Under the pieces are notes generated by a model. The model was not told the origin of the DNA. It was given only the letters and a program-made list of their open reading frames with translations, and made no database searches. DNA of 64,000 bases from Astrothelium macrocarpum (taxonomy: Eukaryota > Ascomycota > Dothideomycetes > Trypetheliales > Trypetheliaceae): the NCBI GenBank assembly GCA_021030915.1, contig JAGEMR010000007.1:186001-250000 (forward strand). The letters are read 5' to 3'. This document shows, one piece after another, positions 23,490-35,467 of this stretch (position 1 is the stretch's first letter; each line of letters begins with the position of its first letter). The position numbers and the translations under genes were made by a program.

Positions 23490-24665
23490 ATGTACATTTT
23501 CGTCTTGGCTTCTTGGATTTTGCTTTGTGTCGAAGCTGGAGTACTTCGGGCATCGAACTCACAAGTACCCTTCAAAGCGCGCTTCGATCTTGATGGAGCA
23601 AACTCGATAAGCTTAGGGGTTGGCTTCGATTTGACATCGTCATACGGGTTCGGTTTCCTGCTACATCGCAGTTTATAACGCAAGCTCATGATGTCACAGG
23701 ACTGCTGCGATCAGTTTCGCCGATAACAACCTTGAAACCATTGCCAAAATACCTGCCAAGGATGGTTATACGGAAGTGTTTAAGCGCCTTTCACTGGACT
23801 CCTCGCGTCACCTAACGTAAGTCGCCTCATGGATATCAATATGCCAAAATTGTGCAATACAGACGGCTCACTAGCACGCAGCCCGCCCTATCAACGTCTA
23901 TTCGACTCATGGATAGATGCACCACGTCAAGCCCTACGGAAGGCTCGCAAATCAATTGGTTTGCCAGCTTCGCAGGACGTTGGCCGCCTTGCCGACATGC
24001 TCATTGCTCTGCGGTGGGAAGTAGAGAAGGAACTTAACCTTGGCATTAGATCGGCTGGCATAACGACGTTGAACCTTGCAGCTTTGTATCAGGAGGACTT
24101 ACATGATGCTGCTGAGTATGCTGGGTTCGAGTCTTTGGATTTTCCTCTGCATTATCACATACTGTACGAAACTAGTGCGTCGTATGCTGGATATGGGTAT
24201 GGACTCTGCAAAGACTACAAGGATAAAGATGGATGCAAACGGGAACAAACCGAGATGGGCCCAGAGGTAGTAATGGCCGTGGCGTTTACGCAGAGCGCTT
24301 TGACCGTCACATTGAGTATAACGAGGTCGGCATACTACCTCTTTGAACCAGATTATAGACACCTGTCAAACTTTACGCTCGGCTTCGAGTCCGAACTTCG
24401 CCAGAAGGACGAAAAAGGATACTGGAAAGCTGTGGAGACCCATCTGGCAAAAATCATGCTGAGTAACCCATTATACGAACGACCGGGAAAGGTCCTACTT
24501 ACAGGCGAGTGCAGCAAGAATCAAACTTTCCAACAAACGCTACAAAAGGTCTTGGCAGACCAGATGGACAAGCCCCCGGCTGTTACAAACGAAGACCCGG
24601 AATTTGCAGCGGCGAAGGGAGCTGCTGAATTCGCGAAGAGACTTCCGTGGAATCCTTATCGGTAA
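23490..24665 (+). CDS. Secreted Hsp70/actin-fold-like protein
   Basis: Model: join(23490..23647, 23700..23816, 23882..24665), 352 aa; introns of 52 bp (GTTCGG..CACAG) and 65 bp (GTAAGT..CGCAG). The obvious nearer acceptor at 23862 gives the wrong frame, while CAG at 23879-23881 restores it. The protein starts with a signal sequence (MYIFVLASWILLCVEAG). LGVGFDLTSSYGTAAISFAD then corresponds to the phosphate-1 loop of Hsp70/actin ATPases (G-I-D-L-G-T-T-x-S), degenerate here. Later it has RQALRKARKSIGLPASQDVG, LHDAAEYAGFESLDFPLHY and KVLLTGECSKNQTFQQTLQK, the latter like the adenosine-loop region of the fold. Fungi encode families of such divergent actin-like ATPase-domain proteins without known function. 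Whether it binds ATP is doubtful. Confidence 0.7.
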
Positions 24666-25998
24666 TCCCCACAAGGTGACGGAGATTTCCGGCTTCACTC
24701 GGAAGTACCTTCCATGAACCCGCTGGAGCCTTCGTTGACTCTGGCATTTCGCCAGTCCGTGCTACCTAGTTTGGTCTTTGGCTCTCTTGTAGTGTAGGGG
24801 CTCTTACACTCACACTTGCGTTTTCCCTTTCCATAGCCTCTTTCTCAGCACGCTGTACTTTGTATTACCTAAATATCCTTATAGCTCATCATCTTTGCCC
24901 TCATCAGAAATCCCTAACTTGGTTTTGCGGGAAGATTAAGATTTTGTTATTTTAGATAGGAACCAAATGTAGTCCTGATCAAGGGCGTGTTAAGCAAACG
25001 ATGTCCAGGCAGCGTTTGCAAACTTCTACCCAGGCTTCTATTGACACTGCCTGCTACGCTGTAGGGCTGCTCTCCTGAGCCCTGCTCCCTGTTCCCCCGC
25101 TTCCAGTCTTGACGCCTGCAGGCATGGCCCACCAGCCCAAAAGCGGTAGCGATTTTACCAGCACGCCAACTTACGAGAGTTATTTTACGTTTGTGGTAAG
25201 ACAATTGTCTGGTGCGTAGCCATGCCGATCCTATTCATAGTATATTTCTCTTGATTTTATCGATGTCCGTTTCTCGATCGAACTCTTGACGATCTTCTTG
25301 CGCTTGCATTCACCTTCATCACATTTATTCGTATTCAGGCATCCCGGTTTCACGTTCCAGATCTTCACAATTTCCATCAGAGCTGGCCAAGAAGATTTGG
25401 AGACTCATAGCATTACTCGTGCGATCTCGGAGAAGGCGTATTAGGATGCGGAATTGGTGAAGGTAAATCACAGCAGGATGACAAAGGAAACTTTCTTGTG
25501 TCTGTCACATCGAACAACTCGAAGCTCTCTATTGTCCGACAGCCGTGGTGAAGGTGTAAATTACATGACATGGTATATTGACTTTCCCGTTGCCTGCCTA
25601 TCCATGCCTAGGGCCTGCTGGCGAGAAGAATTTGGATTGCTTTCGAAGTCTTGGCAAAATGATATTAAAGTGACCAAATTTTTGATAGTATCATGAGGCT
25701 CTCCACAAGGACTGATGTTGCACATTGCGACGGGAACCAAAAATGCTCAACATTCCTAGAATTAGAGAAACTCATCAACGAAAGACATAAATTTCTCGAG
25801 TGATTCAATTTGCACACACTTGGTCGAGGATGACGTCCTAAAAATAAGGTCATTAGTCGTGACTCGTCAAGAGTCATAAAACTTCGTAAACATATTTCGT
25901 CAAGCTACAAAGCTATGAAAATTTATTGGAGCAAAAAACCTTCTGAATCTCCATTGGGGACCCCCCCATGCCGTAATATCCATATTTAATCTAAAACC
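24666..25998. other. Intergenic between convergent genes, 1.3 kb
   Basis: Holds the 3' ends of the Hsp70-like and PSP1 genes. No ORF with recognisable features and no repeats noticed. Confidence 0.5.
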
Positions 25999-28855
25999 TC
26001 ATTTACTCCATCCTTGTCGATTTGTCGTCGTCCCATTCCTCGACGACGAATCGCTACGTCCTGGGACGAACTCGCTTGCGTATGGGTCGTAGGATCTTGC
26101 AGATCCTGTAATATTGTTTGAAGCCACTGGTGAAGGATTGAACCATTGGCGGGAGGGAGTGCTGGTATTTGGAGATGCGGTAGCGACAGGTGGAGCATTG
26201 GCTGAATTTGGTCGGTCTGTGACTATGCGGGGTCCCCCAGCCGAATCCCATTTAGAGCTTGGGGTATTGCTATTGGCAGGGACAGTGCCTCTGCCAGGGC
26301 CTGATGTGCTTACATTTCCTGAAGAGGAGTTGGTTGCTGAAACGTTTACAGGGGTCGAAGTGCCCCCCGGGTTAGTAAAGGGTGTATATTGGGTTGTTGC
26401 CTGGTTGTAATTGCCACCAGTAAAGGGGGAGCCTTGGTATTGTGCGTTTGTACCGAAATTTGCTGCTGGCGCAGTGTGGATTGGAGGTTGATAAGATTGG
26501 TTATAGGCTCCTGGTTGAGCCGACTGCTGCATGCGGGCTTGTGCTCCAGCTGCTTCTTCTGGACTAAGAGCAGTCCCTAGACAGACTGGAGCTGATCCTT
26601 GATCTGGAGGAGGAATCCAATACATGAGCCCGCCTGATTGAGTATACATGCCTTGTTGTGGAACTAGACCATATTAATGATACATCCAAGCGCTGCCGCA
26701 TGTGTACAAAGGGCTGACGTACCGGTATTATGTTGGGGCTGCTGTCGACGTGAGCCCCTCCCCCTAGATGATGGACCACCGAGAGGTGTATAAGTTGACT
26801 CTCCTAGCTGAGATACCACACCTGGCCCAAGACCAACAGGAGCATTGTTGTTCTGATGTGCCGAGGCAAAGGATGCAGGATTGATGGCTGACATCCAAAT
26901 ACGCGTCTTCCATACTTTGAAGAGATCGCCGACCAAATTCGTAAAGTCAATATATGTCTCAGCATAGTAATAAAAGGTCAATTTCTTGAAATCACTATGA
27001 AGACATTAGCAGAGGAAAAGAGAAAGTGCAGCAACTAGACGAGTAGCTTACAGCTGGAATTCTGCGTCGAGAATCTCCATTGGGAGATGATGCTCTGCAA
27101 CTTTGTGTTGACAGATCCGCTTTGCCTTTTCTTCATTTCCCTCCTTGTCTGTAAGTAAATGGATTTCATGCGGGCGTGCTAGTGATTTGATAAGCTTTGC
27201 GCGTCCTCCGTGCTGTTCGCCCGGAATGACAGTCGTCGCATTGAAGCCGGGTCCTGGCAAAGTCTTTCCCTGAAGAGCAGCTTCAGCGAGCTTGCGATTG
27301 GACTTGGAAAATGTTGTAAGCCAGCGATGATGTTCAATGGCCAGCTCTTCCTTGCGAGCTCTTGCTTGACGCATATTCAGTTCGGCGTACATGACTGTGC
27401 CAATGTCGAAACCACGGTCAGCTTCAACGATAACCATGTCGCCTGGTTTGACCTCGAGCCCCATGTTATGAGGAATGTAAAAGACTTCAGCTCGGGAGCA
27501 CTTAAAGGTCACGACATAATGATTGGTCATGTCTTCGTGATTGGCCATATCTTGGGCCAATTTTGACGACATATTAGATGCCATGTAGTCTGCCTGCGAA
27601 TTCGGCCATTGACGTTGATCCAATTGTTCCAAAGACGCGTTCTGACGAGGTGTAGAAGAAAAGTAGCTTTCTAGCGGTAGGAATTAAGGTTAGTCGATAA
27701 TAAGCTTTGGATCTAGCTTGCTAGTTACAGGAGATGACTTACGTGGTGGCTCATTCCTCCGGGCCATGAAGTCTCGCGGGAAGGGAAGATTGGGCAAGGC
27801 ACCAGCATCTTGCAGACCGATGCCCTCCCCGGCAGCGAATGAATGTCTGCGGCTCTGAGAGTCTTCTGGTAGACCTCCAAATCCAAGCTGCGTTTGCCAC
27901 TGGCCACGCTTCCCGATATCCGGTTTCGTGCCTGGCTCAGCAGCAGTACGATTACCTGGATATTGCGAATTCTTCAACTTGAGATCTACAACCTGTTAGC
28001 GTGAAGAGGGTAAATAAGATGTCAACCTCACGTGCCTCTGATACTGTCCGCAAGACTTTTGGCAGCGCTATCAAAAACATCATTTGAACTCCGTTGACTT
28101 GGGCTATCTCCATATGCTTCACTTTCGTCTTCCTGGAGTTGAGAGAGGCCCGAAGGACCACGCAGAAGCTCATTACTTGGTCTCGAGTATCGCATCAAAG
28201 AATATTGGCCGCTAGCATTACCATGTGCGCCCGCGTTCGCCTGTGATAATGGAGCCCCGCCCTGCATGGTATCTTCTTCATCATCCATCTGCCCAACTGA
28301 GTACGACATGGAGCGATAAGTCTTGGGAGTAGGATGCAACGGGATTGAAAATGGAAAGGCCGAGTTATGGCCATCTTCGCTTAGGCTTGCACGAGATTGA
28401 ATTCCAGATGCTCTACGGACAGGTGCACCGGCCGACGTCTTTGATGGCATGATTTCGGTAAGACGTGCAGGGGGGTCCTTTTTACCCTCTTGAGACCAGA
28501 TATTAGTACCCCAGGGAAATGATCCACCGCTTGTCGAAGGTCGGTTTCCTGCCGTGGCTGCAATCCAACCAGTCTGTTCGCTGGACGGAGTGGGCGGTTG
28601 CGAACCACTCGTAGCCGTAAAAGAAACTTTTCGAGGCAAAGGCAAAGAATCACTAAACCACGAAGCTCGACGACCGTACCTCTGCACGTTTGGCTGGGGT
28701 ACAGGATGCATTGGCTGAAGCTGGTCGTTTTCGTCATCCGAAGATGCTAAAGCGTCAGAATCAGGAGTGGCATTCCTCATCCCATGAAACATAATGTTGC
28801 TTGCTGGCCAACCAGTCTTTCCACTTGTGGGGGCCACGCTAGACGTTTGGGCCAT
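25999..28855 (-). CDS. PSP1: PSP1 C-terminal-domain protein
   Basis: Model: complement(join(25999..26663, 26723..26994, 27052..27670, 27743..27985, 28045..28855)), 869 aa. Introns are 59, 57, 72 and 59 bp. All phases close; the 5'-most junction (GTATCA donor, TTGTAG acceptor) is the least certain because a GTGAGG donor nearby gives a bad frame. The first 380 residues are Ser/Pro/Gln-rich and disordered. The PSP1 domain (about 385-600) contains YVVTFKCSRAEVFYIPHNMG, VKPGDMVIVEADRGFDIGTV, RICQHKVAEHHLPMEILDAE and LVGDLFKVWKTRIWMSAINP. The tail is Gln/Pro/Asn/Gly-rich. Yeast Psp1 was isolated as a suppressor of DNA polymerase alpha mutants. Related bacterial proteins (PSP1/RicT) act in RNA processing, so an RNA-linked role is plausible but not shown. 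Confidence 0.88.
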
Positions 28856-31800
28856 CCTGAGAACGCAATGGTTTGGTATGCGCTTTGTGAGTTACCAATT
28901 CGTGATAGCCCTCCTCTCTATTTCAATTCGTACGCAATCGAAGATAAAAAGACCAAGCCTCGAGAGTCCTGCAACAACACACTAGTCCCTCCTGTTGGTA
29001 GAACGGCCGAGATTACGACGCCTTGGTGCAATGAATAGCGCCAGTCCTCAACTCCTCGGACAGCGTCCAATATGCAGACTATGGCGGAACAAACAACAGC
29101 CGCAATTTCTAATTACTTTCTAAAGAGTCAGTGATTATAATAAGCCGCAGTCAATAGCAAGAGTTTCAAAGATGGAAAAAGAGCGAGCAACAGGCTGTGA
29201 GACGGTAGCGCTCCAAGATGACAATAAAGTGTTAGAGATGAGTCCCTGAAGCTAACTTACCGTGTCTGAACCCACTCAAGTCGGAAAGCAAGGAATACAC
29301 AAGATGATTACAGATTCAACAGTAGGGTCATACACCGTGTCCTGTGGAGCTGATTCACACCAATTCATGCAAGAGCGTGCCAAACAACAAAGACGTGAGA
29401 CAGTACAAGACGAGAAACAAACCACTCACCAGAAAAACAAACTTTTCTTATCCTACAGTCTTATTGATTATGTGCAATCGTCTTCTATGAGTTGCTGTAA
29501 CAAGGGTATACTGCCACTTCCTCAGCTTGCTATCTTCTCATCTCTTTATTCGAACATAAAAATGCCAGTGTGGGTAAACGTACGGGTATGATTCTATGAT
29601 GCTCAAGGTCGAGAAAAAGGAAAAAAACAATATATCCTTTTTGGTAAAAGAATTACTGCACATACATTAGCAAAGACATGTCGGATTGCTGCGGGGAAGA
29701 TGAAACGAAACACGCTATATGGTTTGCAAGGGCCTGGTACCTTTGAGGACACTGAACGCCTGATTCTATTAACACCTTCCGGATTTGCCGCAAAAGTCGT
29801 ATATCCAAGAAAAGGAGAAGGTGTTTATAAACTTATAACTCAAATCTTTTCACAACGGCTGCCCCAACGCCACGGAGGAAATGGATTTGACAATGTGGGG
29901 GAGCGTGACACGATGCTCCTCGCTTGAGAAGCCGCAAAGCCCGTTGCCGTTGCGCTTCGTCAGGCGAATTTCAGCCTGCCCACATTGTCGCGTCGCTCCC
30001 TCTCGCGACACGGTCACCACTTTCACTCGAGAGTGAGGGTGGCAGGAAGAAAGCGTTGCTGTCCGACCAAGCCGCCTTGAAGGCCGCGTCGTCGCGAACT
30101 CGGGACACTTATGCGAGCGCCAATCTGTCGGGCGCACACAGTCGTTTTGCTGATAAATTAGGTTTGCTTGTCGAACCGCCGGCCTGGCGTCGTCTCGAGT
30201 CCAGTGTCGGAGAAAACTGGTCGTGTCCCGTTCCTGGAAGGCTCACGCTGACAATGGGATTCGGAGTTTGCACGAGAGATGTTGGGAGACTGACAGCAAA
30301 GGCGGGCCTCTCCTGGTCTTCAGAGCCAGAGTTGGCTGCAGCTAAGTCGAAGCGGGCTCCGTTCGGATCAGGGGTTTACTAAAATGCGGAGAAGACCAAA
30401 CTGCTCTCGGTCTAGATGTTGCGCTCTTCCCTTTGCGGTGCTGATTTGCACGACTTTGAGATGGCGACTCAGGCGCTTCGATCGCTCAAGGGTCCTTGTC
30501 CCTTGTCCGTCATTGCTAGTTACTGCGGGCACGAGGGGAACTTGCAGAGGCTACACACCTTGATCCCTCGAATCGCACATCAGCGTCGACACTGTCTGGC
30601 ATGAGAGTGTATCAGGCTGCTGGCGTTCCTTTTGCTTGTCTCAGTTGCACTTCCAACCCACCTGAACATTCTGCGCTAGTCCCGTCGCTGCAATGGCTTA
30701 GCCTGCGTTGATGACAGCCAAAGACTTTGTCACGAGGACAGCGCGCCTCCTGAATTATGCACTGGCTACAAATTATGGATGGATGGCCTGGACAGCCAAT
30801 GCAATTAGGCAGCTCCTCATTCTCCGCAATCTTTGACCCTGGTGCAGCTCTAGTTTGATGGATGTTCCCGCTTACGCCAAGCGTGTCTACCAAATGCAGC
30901 ACGTCGCGTGTACAGCGTTTGCGAATCACCGCTCCCCACCAAAGCCATTGTGCTACCATGACATGTGGTATAGCCGAGATGGCTGAGGAAAAGGGCTTTT
31001 GACGCGAGCAATGCAGCCATTGACAGGCCAGTATGCTCAGGCGATGTTTGCGTGGACGCAAGAGATACAGCGCAGCATCGGCTTGAGGCAGGGAAGTGGA
31101 CTGCTTATCCGATCACTTGCAGCTATCAATTACCCCACAATGGCTGTCATTAAGCTTTTCCAGCTGTCGGTTCACAGTACCAGGGAAAATCTTCGATTGA
31201 ATGATCATTAAACCCGATGAGTATCACGTGTCTGCGAAATTGACCAGTCAGCGCCTGGTCATCATCCCCGGACCTGGGATTTGGCGTCCCACGTTCCCCA
31301 TCAACAAACTCTGAATTGTAGACACAAGCCAAGACTTGCGATCGACATAACTTGAGAAACAAAAAGAAACGGCCATAATCCCCGTACCAGCGTTAGTGTG
31401 CGAATTAAGACGGATTTTGAACTGTCGGCTTCATGTGCCAAGTCGGTCGTAGGAGCTGTCATGCCTTGAGGTAGCATTGGAAGTTGTCGTTCAGTCCAAG
31501 GATACCAGCGACAACATCACCAAAGAATACTTTTGTCAGAACCATGCGAATGAAGGAAATTGGTGTAATATTCTTTTGAACAGAGATGGATGTACAACAA
31601 GAACAATGATGTCCACGAACGCATTTATGCAAGTTCAAGCGCATGATCGAGGAGATTCTGGTGATGCATCAACACAGGTTCTTCCACTTCTTGGCGAGAC
31701 CACTTGGGAAATCTCCGGTCAACCATCATAAAGACACATGCGCCAGGCCTGCACTGCTCGGGGAGAGGGGTAAACCATTAGTCCGCTTGGAACCTTTGCT

Positions 31801-34800
31801 TCCTGTAATTCTAATCTTCTGCAAAGGTTATCCATCTTAGCCGCTACGGAGACATGGATCTGAGCAGATTAAGCAGGCACAAACGATGTAGCGAACCTTT
31901 GCACCGTTGCATTCTCTCCAAATCCTATTATGAGCAATTGCAGCCAACCCTCCAGCCATTGTTGACGTGATGTTCCTCTCAAAACTTTTTTGGACATGTA
32001 GACACGTCCATCTTCATTTCTCGTATACGTGTAGGCTTCTTTTGGCTACAATTTCCTGTATTTTGTTATTAAGGTTATGAAGGATGCGATGATGAGTATT
32101 CTTTGATTTGTCCGTTCGGTAACTCACTGTCTCCTGCTGTTTCTACGTCTCAGGTCTTCGGAGTACTGTCGCTTCAGGACTACTCTCAACTTCCCTTGGG
32201 CATTTCAGCTTGAAAGTTGTACCACCGGCCAGGCCAAATATCAATCGGCCGTATCAACGCTTAATTGAAGAAAGCAAAGTAAGTCATAAAACTTGGCATT
32301 GTCTACCTTTGTTCTAGCACGACTTGTTTCCCTTTTAAAACTCCTGATTGGACTTTTTTTTTGGGGATGAAAAGTATAGTGTTAGCGTCAGCAGAGCAAA
32401 CGCGTACGATTTTACAAATAACCTGCATTTTTAAGTTGCTAAATAAATCTTGTGAGATTGATTGGCATGCATTCGGCGACCAAATCACTGCACGTGTCTA
32501 ATAGCGCAGATAATTCTATCGAAACTATCCCGTTTGCCTCTAATCTTTTCTTAGATCAATTCAATGCATCGTCTCTGTCATCGCACATTCGTCACGGGAG
32601 CCTCTGTTTCAGATGCATCAACAACGCTTTAGAAGTACGAGATTACTTGCATCTACTGTACTATTTAGGCAAGCTGAATGCGGCTTTTCCGAAAACGAAG
32701 ATGGACCATCTGGCTACTATCTGACGATAACGCTATACGAGGAGACTACGATTCATGTGACCAAACTCAAATACGCTCCATCCAAGGCATCCACTTCAAT
32801 TGGCTTGGGCATTTTGACAGCATGGCAAACAATATTTCGGCCCAACTGCTTCTGGAAAAATAGCCGCATAGGGACACCTGAAACACGCCATGTAGGATTA
32901 GAGCCGAGGTGCGGCGGCATAAGACTATTGCGGCTCCTGCAGTAGGCAGTGGGTAGTTGGAAGACGGCGGACTGCTTTTCAGTGTTCTAGACAATCGATT
33001 GGGTGTAGAAGCAGTGCGGTGAGGAAAACAATACTGTAGAGATTCGCATGAACGCGGGAGATCATCCTAATCACAATGGCCAACTTTCCTATACTAGATA
33101 GATATCTAAAGATAGCAATTAGATGATGCAATGCACTCCAACGCGCAATTCGTGATCGACGGTTGTAGGTGATGCGAAGGAAAATCCGGCGTAATGAAGC
33201 ATGAGAATATGCAAGCGCGGATACGCGTTACCAAGATGGTCGGATCCCCACGGGCATTTTACGCGTTCGGGAAGGACATGCAAAGTGCAGTCGAGCAAAA
33301 GTTCTTGGCCTCGGCGAATGACAATAAATTTCTGAACTGTCAAGCGGCTGGCGGTTGTGGCGATCGGCAAGCGGGAGCCGGGGGTTAGTGCCGATCAAGC
33401 CCGAGTAAGCAGGATTTTCATCACCAAGCGTCAATAAATGGTTCGACCCAAGGATCTTATCGTCTTATCAGGCCCGCCCTTGGATGAAACAAAAATAGGA
33501 ACATGGAAAGAAAAGTGTCGGTGTGGGGTTAGGCCACGGGGTTTGCTTGACCGGCTACCTACCGATCAACAATTTTATTCCCATCTTGATGGGAAAAATC
33601 GAAATAGCTGACGACGCGTACGCCCGTGCTTGCACTCTGGTTGCAGAGTAAAAGATTGGATGCAAAGTAGATGGGGAAAAGTGACCATCCGAGCTGAGCC
33701 ATTTACATTGAATCCATCCGATTCGCTCGAGTTCACGTGGAGACGAAAAATTTCTCTCATCTAGATGTGTGGCTAATGGGGCCAAGATGCGATCATACTG
33801 TGGCACATATGTGGCTATGTGGCCGTGCAGTGTGGCATTCGTGGCTGTTGTCGCTTGTGAGGAGTGGGACAAGGTATAGCCCTACGGCCAGAAGCCTTCC
33901 GGCCTGAGGAAAAAAATTTCAGCCCAATCACTTCCAAACTTTTCCCAGTGTACGCCTTACTATCATGCTATCGGGACCACACGAGCCCGCTGCGAGCTGC
34001 ATGTACGCTAGAATCGTCGTGCAGGCCTGACACGTCTGTATGCAGGCGCTGTAGCAGGCCTGAATGCCTGAGTGACCCAAGAAATTGAAATCGGTTACCA
34101 CCGTTGTGGAAATCCGGAGAAGTCCAGAGGCGTCCAGGAGGCTACAGAGTGTAAGAAACACCACCACATCTGCTGTGCCCTAATCGTCGAGTTGCTTACT
34201 ACTCTATCTGCGTGAATTTGATGCAAGCTGACCCTTTTCAACAGTTTTCTTCGCCCTACAATAGTCCTTTAGGGAAAATTGCAATTCGATTGATAGGTCA
34301 CACCGGCGACAAAAGATTTTGAAAGAGTTACGGCAAAAGGTGACACGGGCTGAAGAGTAGTAGAGTATAGAGCGTAGAACATGGAGCTCAGAGTAGGTTG
34401 GTTCGCTGTAGGTGTTTGCGTATCCTCTTACACCGTCCTCGCCCTGTATTGCATGCTTTCCTAATCGAGTCTTCTAATGGCCGTATTCGTACCTCGGTCT
34501 CGTCATGTGTTTGATCTAAACGAGACGTGATACATGATTCGTGATTCAGCCCTTGTTTTTTTTTCTTTTTCATCAAGACCAAACGTTCTTGTTGGTCACG
34601 CATCTACAGTGTCGGAAGAGCAGGGTCCCATACTTTTCGGCTCTTTTTGGGTTCCCTATAGTATGTTTGTCGATCAAAAGAGCCGACTCGGTGTTTTGCG
34701 CAGAGAATGCGTAGGAAAGGAGGCGCAGCCTCTGATCGCTGTGACACCAATGAGAACCGTCGAGAGCTTTATTCTTAAGCATAACCGTTCTGCATCGTTT

Positions 34801-35467
34801 GTGGAGGGTTATTTTTGGCAGGGGTCTATCACTAGCGCATCTGGAAAGGATCGTAGGAGATCGCCGGCCGACGCTGTTACCGAGCGGGAACAGAGGTGTG
34901 GCAGGCGGATTACCCGGACGCCACGAAGCACGGTGACAGGAGCCCTGGAGCGAAGGGAATGGGGGACTGGGGTCGGGGAGGGCCGACCGAGATGCACCAG
35001 CTGCAAGCCACGATGCCTGGCCTGAGGCTGTGCCAAACTAGCTGCTGAGGCCCCTGCTCAACAGTCTGCGGTGGGGTCCAGTCCCTATCCCTGCCGGCTT
35101 TTCAGGATGACGTTAAGCCCTTGGTACAAGAAGAATGCCATGTCCTTTGTCGCGGATCGCAACGCTCTTCAACCCTCACTGTTGGCCTCTGACAATCGTC
35201 AACGTCCATCGTTCAGGCCACGTACTCTCGTTCTCATCTCAAACTCGCCTGCCCGCGACTACCCGGGCCTGACTCTTCGTTACCAAGACATCGACCATTT
35301 TCGACTGTGTTCTTTTTTTCTAGTCAATAAATTTTTACCTAAGCATCCAGCCACAAGGCCGCATAATCCGCTTATCCGGGTCCGCTTACAAAGTCCGACC
35401 GAGTAATTGGCGGCCCAGACAATTTAATTCATTTTTCGCCACCCGTCACAGGAACATAATTGCGAAT
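28856..35467. other. 6.6-kb gene-free stretch upstream of the Rpn4-like regulator
   Basis: I found no frame with recognisable domain, splice pattern or codon use. The longest frames (29924-30382 plus, 30612-31061 minus, 34534-35025 plus) are Arg/Ser/Cys-rich and overlap antisense frames. GC content is ordinary, not RIP-like. Possible contents: a long regulatory region for the two divergent genes, undetected short genes, or a non-coding RNA. Pyrimidine-rich tracts occur near 35330 and just before the start codon of the regulator. Confidence 0.5.

Noticed and set aside
23817..23862. 46-bp intron in the Hsp70-like gene using the nearer CAG acceptor
   Set aside because: It shifts into a stop-containing frame; the CAG at 23879-23881 restores the conserved reading frame.
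29924..30382. 152-codon plus-strand frame as a gene
   Set aside because: Arg/Ser/Ala-rich composition, no domain, overlapped by an antisense frame, no promoter or splice support.
30612..31061. 149-codon minus-strand frame as a gene
   Set aside because: Composition typical of random frames and no recognisable motif; not extendable by plausible introns.
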